Positions 8,024 through 14,645 of a DNA stretch of 25,120 nucleotides are shown here, one piece after another. The position numbers and the translations under genes were made by a program. This DNA is from DTBU01 sp964568845 (GTDB lineage: Archaea > Thermoproteota > CALKCG01 > B24), in the NCBI GenBank assembly GCA_964568845.1, contig CAZMSC010000021.1, positions 1 to 25,120 of the forward strand, written 5' to 3'. Position 1 is the first letter of the stretch. The number at the start of each line of letters is the position of its first letter. The notes beneath the pieces were generated by a model, which did not search any database, was not told where the DNA came from, and saw only the letters and a list, made by a program, of their open reading frames with translations.

Positions 8024-9661
8024 TTATTGTAAGTTTAAATCGGCTCTTCCAGCAGCTCCCCAGAATCTCGTAACTATTAATTCCAACCCTTCAGGTTTTC
8101 TCTCGGAAAGCCACAGTTCAGAGTATAAGTGGGCTAAAGTTATGTAATCTGAAACCTTCACACTTCCCTTAAGTCTATTAAGGCCGACTTCAAGACACTT
8201 CCTTATAAATTCGAGGTCTTTAGGTAGAACGGTGTCCCTTAAAGTTTCTAAAGCCATCTTCCAGTTTTCGGCAATCTTCTCCAGCCTTTCACCCCTCATC
8301 CTCTTAAGAATGGGTGTAGCGTATAGGACGTGTTTAAGAACATCTGAAACTTCTCCCCGTCCGAAGATTAGCCTCGCTTTCAAAACGGCTTCACTCTCCC
8401 CAGATAACGCTATCCACTTCTTCTCCCACTCTCCAGAGCCTTCAGCTATCTCCATAGACGCGAGTATTAGAGGTGTTAGAAATGAAAATAGACACTCTTC
8501 CCCATCGTCTCCCCAAGCCGTCACCATGAAACCCAATACATTCTTTTCCTTGGCGGCCGTGAGGAAGTTTCTAAGGTTTGCAATAGCTACTTCGAAATTC
8601 GGGTAAAACCTATCCCAGTTTGAAAGCCCTGGGCAGGCTATCTGTTCAAGTCCTCTATTCTTAAAGATGTCTATTTTCCTTCTGAAGTGGTCTATGGATT
8701 CCGGGCTGTAGTCCCAGTTGGCTATCATACTTTCCCTCCATATGTCGCTTTGAAGCACTTCAGCCCACCTCTCCCTATCGCCGACCAAGTACATTCCAGA
8801 TATCATGTCCCCCCATAGTATAGGCGTCTTTCCTCGGCCTCTAACAATTTCAACGAGCCTTCTATGATGCTTCTCATATAGGCTTGGCCCTTCAAACCTC
8901 CACGTCTTATTTAAACTAGCCCCTCTTCCAAGCGCCCAAGTCTCATCCCCACCTATATGTGCATAATTTGAACGTGTAAGCTCTAAGGCGTCGCTTAAAA
9001 GCTTGTATGCAAATTCTCTAGCTTCCTCGCTACTGACGTCTAAACATCCCTCCATAGGCCTATGCCACTCGCTAAACCGTCTAAACTCAGGTATTGACAG
9101 TATATGCTCCATATGTCCACAGAGCTCGAGCGATGGGAAAACCTCGATTCCCAGCTTCTCACCGTAATCAACTATTGTATTCCACTCTTCCTCTGTTAGC
9201 CTTCCCCTCGATACACCTATTTGAGGGTAGCTTTTCCAAGGAAATAGGTCTTCTACATAAACCGCGAAGTAGTTGTATTTAAGTAGGTAAAGCCATCTTA
9301 TGACCAACTTAAACGTCTCAACTTTAGGGACTCCTCCTCTAGCTATGTCTAGGTGGAATCCTCTAAATTTAAACGAGAACTCCTCCTCGATGGTGGCTTC
9401 CGGGATTTGTCCATCGATCTGATTTACTAGTTGTATGAGTGTAGCGTAACATACCCTTTCGTCCCCCCAGATTTCGACAATCCCTTCTTTGATCTTGACA
9501 CCAGTCCCATTGCGGTCGACTTTGACTATACTCCACCCGCCTACGGGTACTTTAAACTCTTCAGCTATAAACTTTGGAAAGTTTTTGAAACCGTCAAATT
9601 TAAACAATCTACCTGTAAATTCCAGCCTCTTCGGTTCAGGGACTACGTATACCTGCTTCAC
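8024..9661 (-). CDS. GH20-like beta-N-acetylhexosaminidase
   Basis: 545 residues. A short N-terminal alpha/beta domain (1-95) precedes a TIM barrel that opens with FRGFHLDIARGGVPKVE, the GH20 'R-G-x-x-x-D-x-A-R' strand. The catalytic pair is in HIGGDE: D239 and E240, the Asp that steers the N-acetyl group and the acid/base Glu of substrate-assisted GH20 catalysis. WGD and the late AWGDDGEE segment line the usual active site. The region where classical enzymes have a His (HLTD) reads YVEDLFPW, so substrate range may differ. It would release terminal GlcNAc/GalNAc from glycans; no signal peptide is visible. The start is GTG 9661 with a TATA-like element about 25 bases upstream. It converges with the URO-D-like gene, 24 bp between stops. 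Confidence 0.8.
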   Translation of the reverse strand: MKQVYVVPEPKRLEFTGRLFKFDGFKNFPKFIAEEFKVPVGGWSIVKVDRNGTGVKIKEGIVEIWGDERVCYATLIQLVNQIDGQIPEATIEEEFSFKFRGFHLDIARGGVPKVETFKLVIRWLYLLKYNYFAVYVEDLFPWKSYPQIGVSRGRLTEEEWNTIVDYGEKLGIEVFPSLELCGHMEHILSIPEFRRFSEWHRPMEGCLDVSSEEAREFAYKLLSDALELTRSNYAHIGGDETWALGRGASLNKTWRFEGPSLYEKHHRRLVEIVRGRGKTPILWGDMISGMYLVGDRERWAEVLQSDIWRESMIANWDYSPESIDHFRRKIDIFKNRGLEQIACPGLSNWDRFYPNFEVAIANLRNFLTAAKEKNVLGFMVTAWGDDGEECLFSFLTPLILASMEIAEGSGEWEKKWIALSGESEAVLKARLIFGRGEVSDVLKHVLYATPILKRMRGERLEKIAENWKMALETLRDTVLPKDLEFIRKCLEVGLNRLKGSVKVSDYITLAHLYSELWLSERKPEGLELIVTRFWGAAGRADLNLQ

Positions 9662-9679
9662 AAGACGACTATTCCTGCT

Positions 9680-9698
9680 ATAATGATATAAGCATTAT
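9680..9698. promoter_or_regulatory. Inverted repeat overlapping the GH20 promoter
   Basis: Ataatg (9680-9685) and cattat (9693-9698) are perfect inverted arms with a 7-base centre that includes the TATA-like cttatat (minus strand). The GH20 start is 19 bases from the near arm. An operator placed on the TATA box would repress by blocking TBP, a common archaeal arrangement. The A/T-rich context makes chance pairing possible. Confidence 0.3.
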
Positions 9699-9745
9699 GC
9701 TATACATCAGAAATGGTTTAAAAATGAAAAGTGGGGGTTTTTAAT

Positions 9746-9997
9746 CTACTTAGCAACTATCATGGTTAAAGTACTTCTAACCTTATTTATCCTACGTATT
9801 CTCACAGTCACTATTTCCCTAAGCCTCTCCATGGAATCAGCATGTGGGGGTTAAATAACCCTTTCCACCCGAGCAACTATGTCGTAAACTCCGTAAACTA
9901 TATACGCCTCTTTAACATTTTCCATGTTCTTAAGAGCGTTTAAAACCTCCTCCTCAGCCCCTATTTCAGAGTTTATGAGTACAAATGCCTGAGGCAT
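9746..9997 (-). pseudogene. Lrp/AsnC-type RAM-domain protein with in-frame TAA (split or decayed)
   Basis: From ATG 9997 the frame reads MPQAFVLINSEIGAEEEVLN... KEAYIVYGVYDIVARVE, the first half of a stand-alone AsnC/Lrp ligand-binding (RAM) domain. It then meets TAA at 9853-9851, and the same frame resumes with ADSMERLREIVTVRIRRINK VRSTLTMIVAK, the second half, ending at TAG 9748-9746. Leaving out codons 46-52 (21 bases, 9842-9862) gives 76 residues with the usual VE-ADSME junction, the normal family length. Both halves look well conserved, and there is a strong ribosome binding site (aaggag, 4-5 bases before ATG) and a TATA-like ctttatag near 10037-10044. RAM proteins bind amino acids and form dimers or octamers that act as sensors. 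Either a fresh pseudogene, a removed insert, recoding, or a sequencing artefact. Confidence 0.75.
9846..9861 (-). other. Hairpin containing the stop codon inside the RAM-domain gene
   Basis: On the transcript, GGGTTA-TT-TAACCC forms a perfect 6-bp stem; flanking GTGG and CCAC can extend it by 4 bp with an AAA bulge on one side. The TAA lies in the 3' arm. The 21-base in-frame insert 9842-9862 coincides with this stem. The segment AACCCCCAC also recurs just after the gene's final stop. Confidence 0.55.
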
Positions 9998-10205
9998 AAA
10001 CTCCTTCTCACCCAAACTATTATAACTCCGAAGATGCTATAAAGAGTTTTCCCCTAAGTTGCAGGAATTTTACTTGGATTTTTATGGAGAAGCTCCAATC
10101 CGTCAATTGGATTTAAAAGTTTCAACATTAAGGTTTGACTAAAATCCATTATATTGGGCATAAGGTTGAAAAACGGAGGGTTTCCCAGTCTAACTCGTGG
10201 AAATA

Positions 10206-10481
10206 TCAGGCAAGTTCAAGCTTCCTGAGTCTAACCCCAAGCCTATCCAACGTATACCCGCAGTTTCTGCACTTCAGTTTAAGAAGCTGTTTAGTTGTTG
10301 TCTTCGCCTTCCTCCTCTGTTCCGGAAATTTCTGACCGCCGTATCCATGAAGCTCCCACTCATGATGTCTAGCCCCACGACGTAGAACGCTCTCCTTACC
10401 TTTACGGTATATTGACACTGTATGCTGTGTCTTAGCCTTACATTTAGGGCAATACGTATTGATGACTTTTGGAGCCTTCAA
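10206..10481 (-). CDS. rpl44e: Ribosomal protein eL42 (L44e)
   Basis: 91 residues of a large-subunit protein shared by archaea and eukaryotes, located near the ribosomal E site. The zinc ribbon is visible as CPKC (C11, C14) and CRNC (C71, C74), with the family motifs TYCPKCKAKTQH, the Gly-Gly-Gln segment YGGQKFPEQRRKAKTTTK and LKLKCRNCGYTL. The start is TTG 10481, preceded by a ggagg ribosome binding site 9 bases upstream (10491-10495). In many archaea eL42 is followed by eS27 and aIF2-alpha; here the downstream 200 bases contain no eS27, so that link is broken. It lies downstream of the dTMP-kinase-like gene on the same strand with a 44-bp gap, so co-transcription is possible. Confidence 0.95.
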   Translation of the reverse strand: MKAPKVINTYCPKCKAKTQHTVSIYRKGKESVLRRGARHHEWELHGYGGQKFPEQRRKAKTTTKQLLKLKCRNCGYTLDRLGVRLRKLELA

Positions 10482-10525
10482 AGTCTTCAGCCTCCGCTAA
10501 ATGGATGGATAGGAAGTATATAAGC

Positions 10526-11353
10526 TTAGCTTTTCCTCAAGTATAAACTGAGGGTTTTAAGCAGTCTACCGTTAACCTCTGAAGGGGAGCCGAAACCGTT
10601 GACAATAACTGCTTGACCGACGAGACCTCTGAAAGATACCTCGAGAAGCTTCTCTCTAACCTTTTTCAGAAAATCCAGCTTTTCATATTTGTCTTTTTCT
10701 CTAGCTCTTATCAAAGCCTCTTCCGCAGTTATATCGATGACCAGTATCAGATCAGGTCTCTCTATATTCCTCTCAAACCTCAATATTCTCTCTTCAGATA
10801 TTCCTTTAACGGTTTGATAGCATATATTGCTTTCAATCCACCTTCTAGCCAGTACAAAGTGGTTTCTACGGCTGAGCCAGCTTTTGACAGAATCGTTGTA
10901 CTGGGCTCTGTCTAGACTCCATAGAATCCACGCATACTCTTCTGAAATCTCCCCGCTTAATTTGACGTTAACCCCTCTGACACCTAGATACGCGCCGACC
11001 AGTGATCCTAGAAGAGTTCCATAACTGGGTAGAGATATAGATAGCACTTCACCTTTAAGCTCGGCTAGGAAGTCTCTTACCGATTTGACGTTCGGTTTTT
11101 TCCCAGGGTTGAAGCACTGTGTTTCCTTACCTGCTTTATCGATACCTGTTATAACTATGAAGAAGCCTCTTCTAGAAGTTTTAACGGGGTTTAAAAGCCC
11201 CTTTAAAGCCTTCAATAATTCATTTTTTAAATTCGCTGGAATCTCCATGTGTTCAATCTCCCTTTCAACTTCAACGTTGAAAACGTCGTTTAAATCTACT
11301 AGACGCTCAATTTTTCTAAGGGTTTCATTGATCGCGGTTGCATTAAAAATCAA
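10526..11353 (-). CDS. Thymidylate kinase-like P-loop protein
   Basis: 275 residues with an N-terminal extension of about 60 before the core. The Walker A loop is GIDKAGKET (70-78), followed by LPSYGTLLGSLVGAYLG (substrate side), SLDRAQ (147-152) and PDLILVIDITAEEALIRAREKD, the LID-like region. Family members phosphorylate dTMP to dTDP. The usual catalytic DR(Y/H) motif is replaced by RRW (170-172) in the otherwise typical ...ESNICYQ context, so the catalytic base/Mg-site Asp may be missing and the substrate could differ. The start is TTG 11353, fixed by a perfect ggaggt ribosome binding site 6 bases upstream (11360-11365). It is divergent from an HD phosphohydrolase that probably acts on dNTPs. 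Confidence 0.75.
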   Translation of the reverse strand: MIFNATAINETLRKIERLVDLNDVFNVEVEREIEHMEIPANLKNELLKALKGLLNPVKTSRRGFFIVITGIDKAGKETQCFNPGKKPNVKSVRDFLAELKGEVLSISLPSYGTLLGSLVGAYLGVRGVNVKLSGEISEEYAWILWSLDRAQYNDSVKSWLSRRNHFVLARRWIESNICYQTVKGISEERILRFERNIERPDLILVIDITAEEALIRAREKDKYEKLDFLKKVREKLLEVSFRGLVGQAVIVNGFGSPSEVNGRLLKTLSLYLRKS

Positions 11354-11382
11354 AGTTTAACCTCCAGATGGTATTAGGTTGA

Positions 11383-11412
11383 ACATATATATGGCTGTTT
11401 TTCAATATATAC
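11383..11412. promoter_or_regulatory. Interleaved divergent promoters of kinase-like and HD genes
   Basis: Acatatatatgg (11383-11394, containing the palindrome catatatatg) lies about 31 bases before the HD gene's TTG 11420. Gtatatattg, read on the minus strand (11403-11412), lies where a transcript start near 11380 would give a short leader carrying the kinase gene's ggaggt. The two TATA-like boxes sit only about 10 bases apart, so the two genes probably compete for or share initiation. Confidence 0.4.
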
Positions 11413-11419
11413 TTCGGGT

Positions 11420-12700
11420 TTGAAGTTGTCTCTTCGAAAGTACTGGGGCTTTATTAAGGACCCAATATATGGCTATATAAAGATTTCTGAGTCTGAGAAG
11501 TCGATCATAGATACTAAAATCTTCCAGAGGCTGAGGAGGATAAGACAGTTGGCTGGTTCAGAGTACGTCTACCCTGCGGCAAACCACACGAGGTTTGAAC
11601 ACAGCCTAGGAGTTATGTACTTGGCAGGCTTCTTCGGAGAAAACTCTATGATCGACCTATCTGAGGAAGACCGCGCGCTTCTACGCGTAGCTGCTCTACT
11701 TCACGATGTAGGTCACGGCCCCTTCTCACACGTTTATGAGGGTCTACTAGTAAAATATAGGGGTAAGACGCATGAAGATATGACTAAGTGGATAATAGAA
11801 GGCTCAGTATTGACGGATATTTTGAAAAACCTGGCATATGACGTTGGGAAGGTAGCTGCTTTAGCCGTGGGAGAACCCATGGGCGATAAACCGTATTTAA
11901 GCCAGCTTATCAGAGGACCTGTGGACATCGATAAGATGGACTTCATAGTGAGAGATAACTACCATACAGGAGCGGGATACGGGTTTGTAGACGTCTTCAG
12001 AATACTCTACACTATGGACGTTTTAAACGGTGAACTCGCTGTAGATGCAACAGCCATCTCAGCGCTTGAAACGTTCATAGTGGCTAGGGTGGAGTCCTTC
12101 AGGTCCATATACTTTCACAAGACTTCAAGGGCTGTTCAAATAATGCTTCTTAAAGCTATGGATGTGGCTAAAGATAGCATCGGGCTTTTGGATTTTAACT
12201 CTCCTGAAGAGTACTTAGTTATGGACGATTATAGTATTTGGTCTGCTCTCACAAACTCTGAGGAGGCTAAGCCGATAATGAACGATATTATGGAGCGTAG
12301 ACTTTTAAAATGCGTATATGAGAAGACGCTTTTCATGGAATCTTCCCTCGTGAGTTCTCTATTGACGAATGAATCCGTGAAAATTAAGCTTGAGGAAGAG
12401 ATAGCTTCTGAAGCTAAAGTATCGCGTGATGACGTTTTCATAGACTCCCCCAGCCTCCCATCAGTATCATATCGTTATTCTTCAGGCTCCGAGATTATGG
12501 ACATACCGTGTTTCAAGAGGGGTGAAGACGGTGGGAAAATCCCTCAAAGGCTCACTATGCTCTCTAGGCTTTTAGACGTGATGAGAAACGTTATGAACAT
12601 AGTCAGAGTATATTCTAGGGAGGAGTATAGGAAGCCTGTAGCTAAAGCCGCTGAGAGGATATTCGGTAAACCGACGCTTTCAGATATCATTTCATACTAG
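11420..12700 (+). CDS. HD superfamily phosphohydrolase (COG1078, SAMHD1/dGTPase-like)
   Basis: 426 residues. The N-terminus GFIKDPIYGYIKISESEK and RLRRIRQLAGSEYVYPAANHTRFEHSLGVMYLA are signature segments of COG1078. Metal ligands are H61 (RFEH), H95-D96 (HDVGHGPFSH) and the Asp of DIDKMDFIVRDNYHTG. Relatives are tetrameric, often allosterically activated enzymes that split dNTPs to nucleoside and triphosphate; other members act on other nucleotides. The C-terminal about 180 residues are less conserved. The start is TTG 11420 right after a TATA-like element, with no ribosome binding site, which fits a leaderless mRNA. It is divergent from the dTMP-kinase-like gene, which points to deoxynucleotide-pool control. 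Confidence 0.88.
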   Translation: MKLSLRKYWGFIKDPIYGYIKISESEKSIIDTKIFQRLRRIRQLAGSEYVYPAANHTRFEHSLGVMYLAGFFGENSMIDLSEEDRALLRVAALLHDVGHGPFSHVYEGLLVKYRGKTHEDMTKWIIEGSVLTDILKNLAYDVGKVAALAVGEPMGDKPYLSQLIRGPVDIDKMDFIVRDNYHTGAGYGFVDVFRILYTMDVLNGELAVDATAISALETFIVARVESFRSIYFHKTSRAVQIMLLKAMDVAKDSIGLLDFNSPEEYLVMDDYSIWSALTNSEEAKPIMNDIMERRLLKCVYEKTLFMESSLVSSLLTNESVKIKLEEEIASEAKVSRDDVFIDSPSLPSVSYRYSSGSEIMDIPCFKRGEDGGKIPQRLTMLSRLLDVMRNVMNIVRVYSREEYRKPVAKAAERIFGKPTLSDIISY

Positions 12701-12750
12701 TCTCGTCAAGTTTATATTATATTCAACCTTTAAAACTAAAGGTATTCTTA

Positions 12751-13305
12751 ATGATCAGCCGTGAAGAAGCTCTGAAAATCCTGAGAAGTCATGTTAGAAA
12801 TGAGAACTTCGTTAAACACTGTATCGCTGTTGAAGCGATCCTACGTAGAGTAGCTAAAGTGTTGGATGAGGATGAAGACATTTGGAGTTTAACAGGTCTT
12901 CTACACGATGTGGATTATGAGCTTACTCAAAGTGAACCTGCTAAACACGGTTTAACAGCTGAGACACTTATAGGTGGAATGGTTCCTGAAGAGGTTTTGG
13001 AGGCGATAAGGGCTCACAATTACGAGAATACTGGTTTTAAACCTAAATCTAAACTCGATAAGGCTTTAATAGCATCCGACGCCGCTTCAGGGCTACTCGT
13101 AGCATGTGCCCTAGTAATGCCTTCTAAGAAAATGCGGGAAGTCCAGCTTCAAACAGTTCTTAGAAAGTTTAAATCGAAAGACTTTGCAAGAGGTGTAAGT
13201 AGGAGCCGTATAATGCTATGCGAAGAGATAGGGTTGAGTCTAGAGAACTTCCTCAAAGAGGCTTTAGATGCATTAAAAGAAGTTGCAACCCAGCTGGGAC
13301 TTTAA
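12751..13305 (+). CDS. HDIG-domain protein
   Basis: 184 residues. The HD domain is plain: H22 region (NFVKHCIAVEAIL), H52-D53 in GLLHDVDYE, KHGLTAE, and the later IRAHNYENTG plus DKALIASDAASGL, the order of the TIGR00277-type predicted HD hydrolases found in archaea and bacteria. Members bind divalent metal and are predicted phosphohydrolases; the substrate is not known. A TATA-like tttatattatatt lies about 30-40 bases before ATG 12751, so it probably has its own promoter although it sits 50 bp after another HD gene on the same strand. A GATGAA-AACA-TTCATC hairpin lies about 27 bases past its stop (13332-13347). Confidence 0.85.
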   Translation: MISREEALKILRSHVRNENFVKHCIAVEAILRRVAKVLDEDEDIWSLTGLLHDVDYELTQSEPAKHGLTAETLIGGMVPEEVLEAIRAHNYENTGFKPKSKLDKALIASDAASGLLVACALVMPSKKMREVQLQTVLRKFKSKDFARGVSRSRIMLCEEIGLSLENFLKEALDALKEVATQLGL

Positions 13306-13331
13306 GTAGTGGATAGCCCTATTTCGCTGAC

Positions 13332-13347
13332 GATGAAAACATTCATC
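13332..13347 (+). terminator. Short hairpin after the HDIG gene
   Basis: A perfect 6-bp stem (gatgaa/ttcatc) with a 4-base loop lies 27 bases past the HDIG stop. No oligo-T follows, so a terminator role is only a guess; it could equally be chance in a 130-bp convergent spacer. Confidence 0.2.
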
Positions 13348-13435
13348 TTAGAGGTTAGCATTGGAATTAGGGTTTGCAGTTTATCGCAAGCATGATTATT
13401 GAAGCGGGAAACCTAAATCCTTCACCCGTAGTAGC

Positions 13436-13783
13436 TCATGCAGCAACCTCTCTAATACACTGGTTTAAAGCTTCTAGAATGCTTCTGAATCGCCTTTGAA
13501 CATGCTCCTCCTCCAGATTTATGGATAGTAGAGTCATTAAACCCGTTTCAGAAGACGCTTTCTCAGCGAATATTCTAGCTTGAATATCACTCCTCCAGCC
13601 GAGTAACGTTGTACTTCTAGAAGGTTCTTCCAACCCCTTCATAGAGAATATGAGAGTTCCCAATTTGAAACCTTGCCTCGATATAAGTATAAATAATGCG
13701 TTGTCAAACCTCTCTACGTAGACGTAGATTTTCAATCCATCTGCATCTAAAACCCTTATAGAATGCTTTGGAATAGACTCCAC
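13436..13783 (-). CDS. Putative PAC3/PAC4-like proteasome assembly chaperone
   Basis: 115 residues, usually left as hypothetical. The layout matches small eukaryotic proteasome assembly chaperones PAC3 (PSMG3) and PAC4 (PSMG4): two N-terminal strands, a strand ending KLGTLIFSM (40-48), the STTLLG turn (57-62), a helix RSDIQARIFAEKA (64-76), a strand MTLLSINLE (83-91) and a final helix. In PAC3 and PAC4 the equivalent positions also read (M)GTLV or similar, T-x-x-LLG and a VFA/LA helix. In eukaryotes they hold alpha-ring intermediates of the 20S proteasome. The homology is recalled by pattern, not tested. The start is GTG 13783 with a TATA-like ttataata about 25 bases upstream; the upstream neighbour is a radical SAM gene 31 bp away. 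Confidence 0.55.
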   Translation of the reverse strand: MESIPKHSIRVLDADGLKIYVYVERFDNALFILISRQGFKLGTLIFSMKGLEEPSRSTTLLGWRSDIQARIFAEKASSETGLMTLLSINLEEEHVQRRFRSILEALNQCIREVAA

Positions 13784-13814
13784 GTATTAATTCTACGTTA
13801 AACGTGTATTATAA

Positions 13815-14645
13815 CTATTTTGTAAAATCAAACAGGCTATACTTCAAACCATATTCATCACATATACGTCTAACTCTATCATGCAACGTCCTTAAATACT
13901 GCGAATTAGGTTTAAGCATCATAGGGAGTTTCTCAGCAAGCTTTGGCCTATACTCATCTAGAAAGGGCCTCATACCATCTAAAACCCACCTTCTAAGATT
14001 TAATTTATCCACTATAAGCTCGCTCTTCGTTTCGTAGGCGACTTCTACGACTTCACGTATACTTCCCTCTAAATCATTCAACTCAGGAATTATAGGTCCT
14101 AGGAAAAGCCAAGTTTCAACACCCTCTTCTGAGAGTTTTCTAAGTGTCTCAGCCCGCTCAGATGGTTTAGAAGCCCCAGGCTCTATCAATGAGGCTAGGT
14201 AATCGTCCATAGTTGTTATGGTTAATCCAACGTCTAATTTCCCAAGCCTGATTAAATCTAAATCTCTAAGCACCAGTTTAGATTTCGTCTGTATTGACAC
14301 GTAGAAGCCTCTCCTAATTAAGACTTCTAAACATCTTCTACTGAGCTTTTCCCTCTCTTCAATAGGCTGATATGGATCTGTAACTGTGCTTAAACCTACT
14401 ATCCCTCTGGGTTTTCTTAAAACTTCCTTTGCAAGTGTTTCGATCAAACCTCTCTTAACTAGGACGAACCTTCCCCATTTTAGAGCTTTAACTTCATCTC
14501 TAAGCGTGGCTTTAGCGTAGCAGTATATGCATCCGTGGCCGCAGCCAACGTATGGGTTTAAACTGTAGTCTAAGCCTGGAAGCATGCTTTTTGAAAGAGC
14601 CGTTTTACATTTGACATATCCGTATTCTATGGGAATTTTGCTCAC
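13815..14645 (-). CDS. Radical SAM protein, spore photoproduct lyase-like (COG1533)
   Basis: 276 residues. The cluster motif is C35-x3-C39-x2-C42 in NPYVGCGHGCIYCYA, the SplB/COG1533 form of the radical SAM site that holds a [4Fe-4S] cluster and cleaves S-adenosylmethionine. Later pieces GLSTVTDPYQPIE, VSIQTKS and DVGLTITT follow the COG1533 barrel order. True SplB repairs spore photoproduct in DNA; archaeal members have no proven substrate. The GTG start (14645-14643) overlaps the ligase stop TGA by 4 bases, so the two are translated from one mRNA, which makes a DNA-repair link attractive but unproven. The C-terminal half keeps barrel-like strands (WLFLGPIIPELNDLEGSI). Confidence 0.85.
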   Translation of the reverse strand: MSKIPIEYGYVKCKTALSKSMLPGLDYSLNPYVGCGHGCIYCYAKATLRDEVKALKWGRFVLVKRGLIETLAKEVLRKPRGIVGLSTVTDPYQPIEEREKLSRRCLEVLIRRGFYVSIQTKSKLVLRDLDLIRLGKLDVGLTITTMDDYLASLIEPGASKPSERAETLRKLSEEGVETWLFLGPIIPELNDLEGSIREVVEVAYETKSELIVDKLNLRRWVLDGMRPFLDEYRPKLAEKLPMMLKPNSQYLRTLHDRVRRICDEYGLKYSLFDFTK

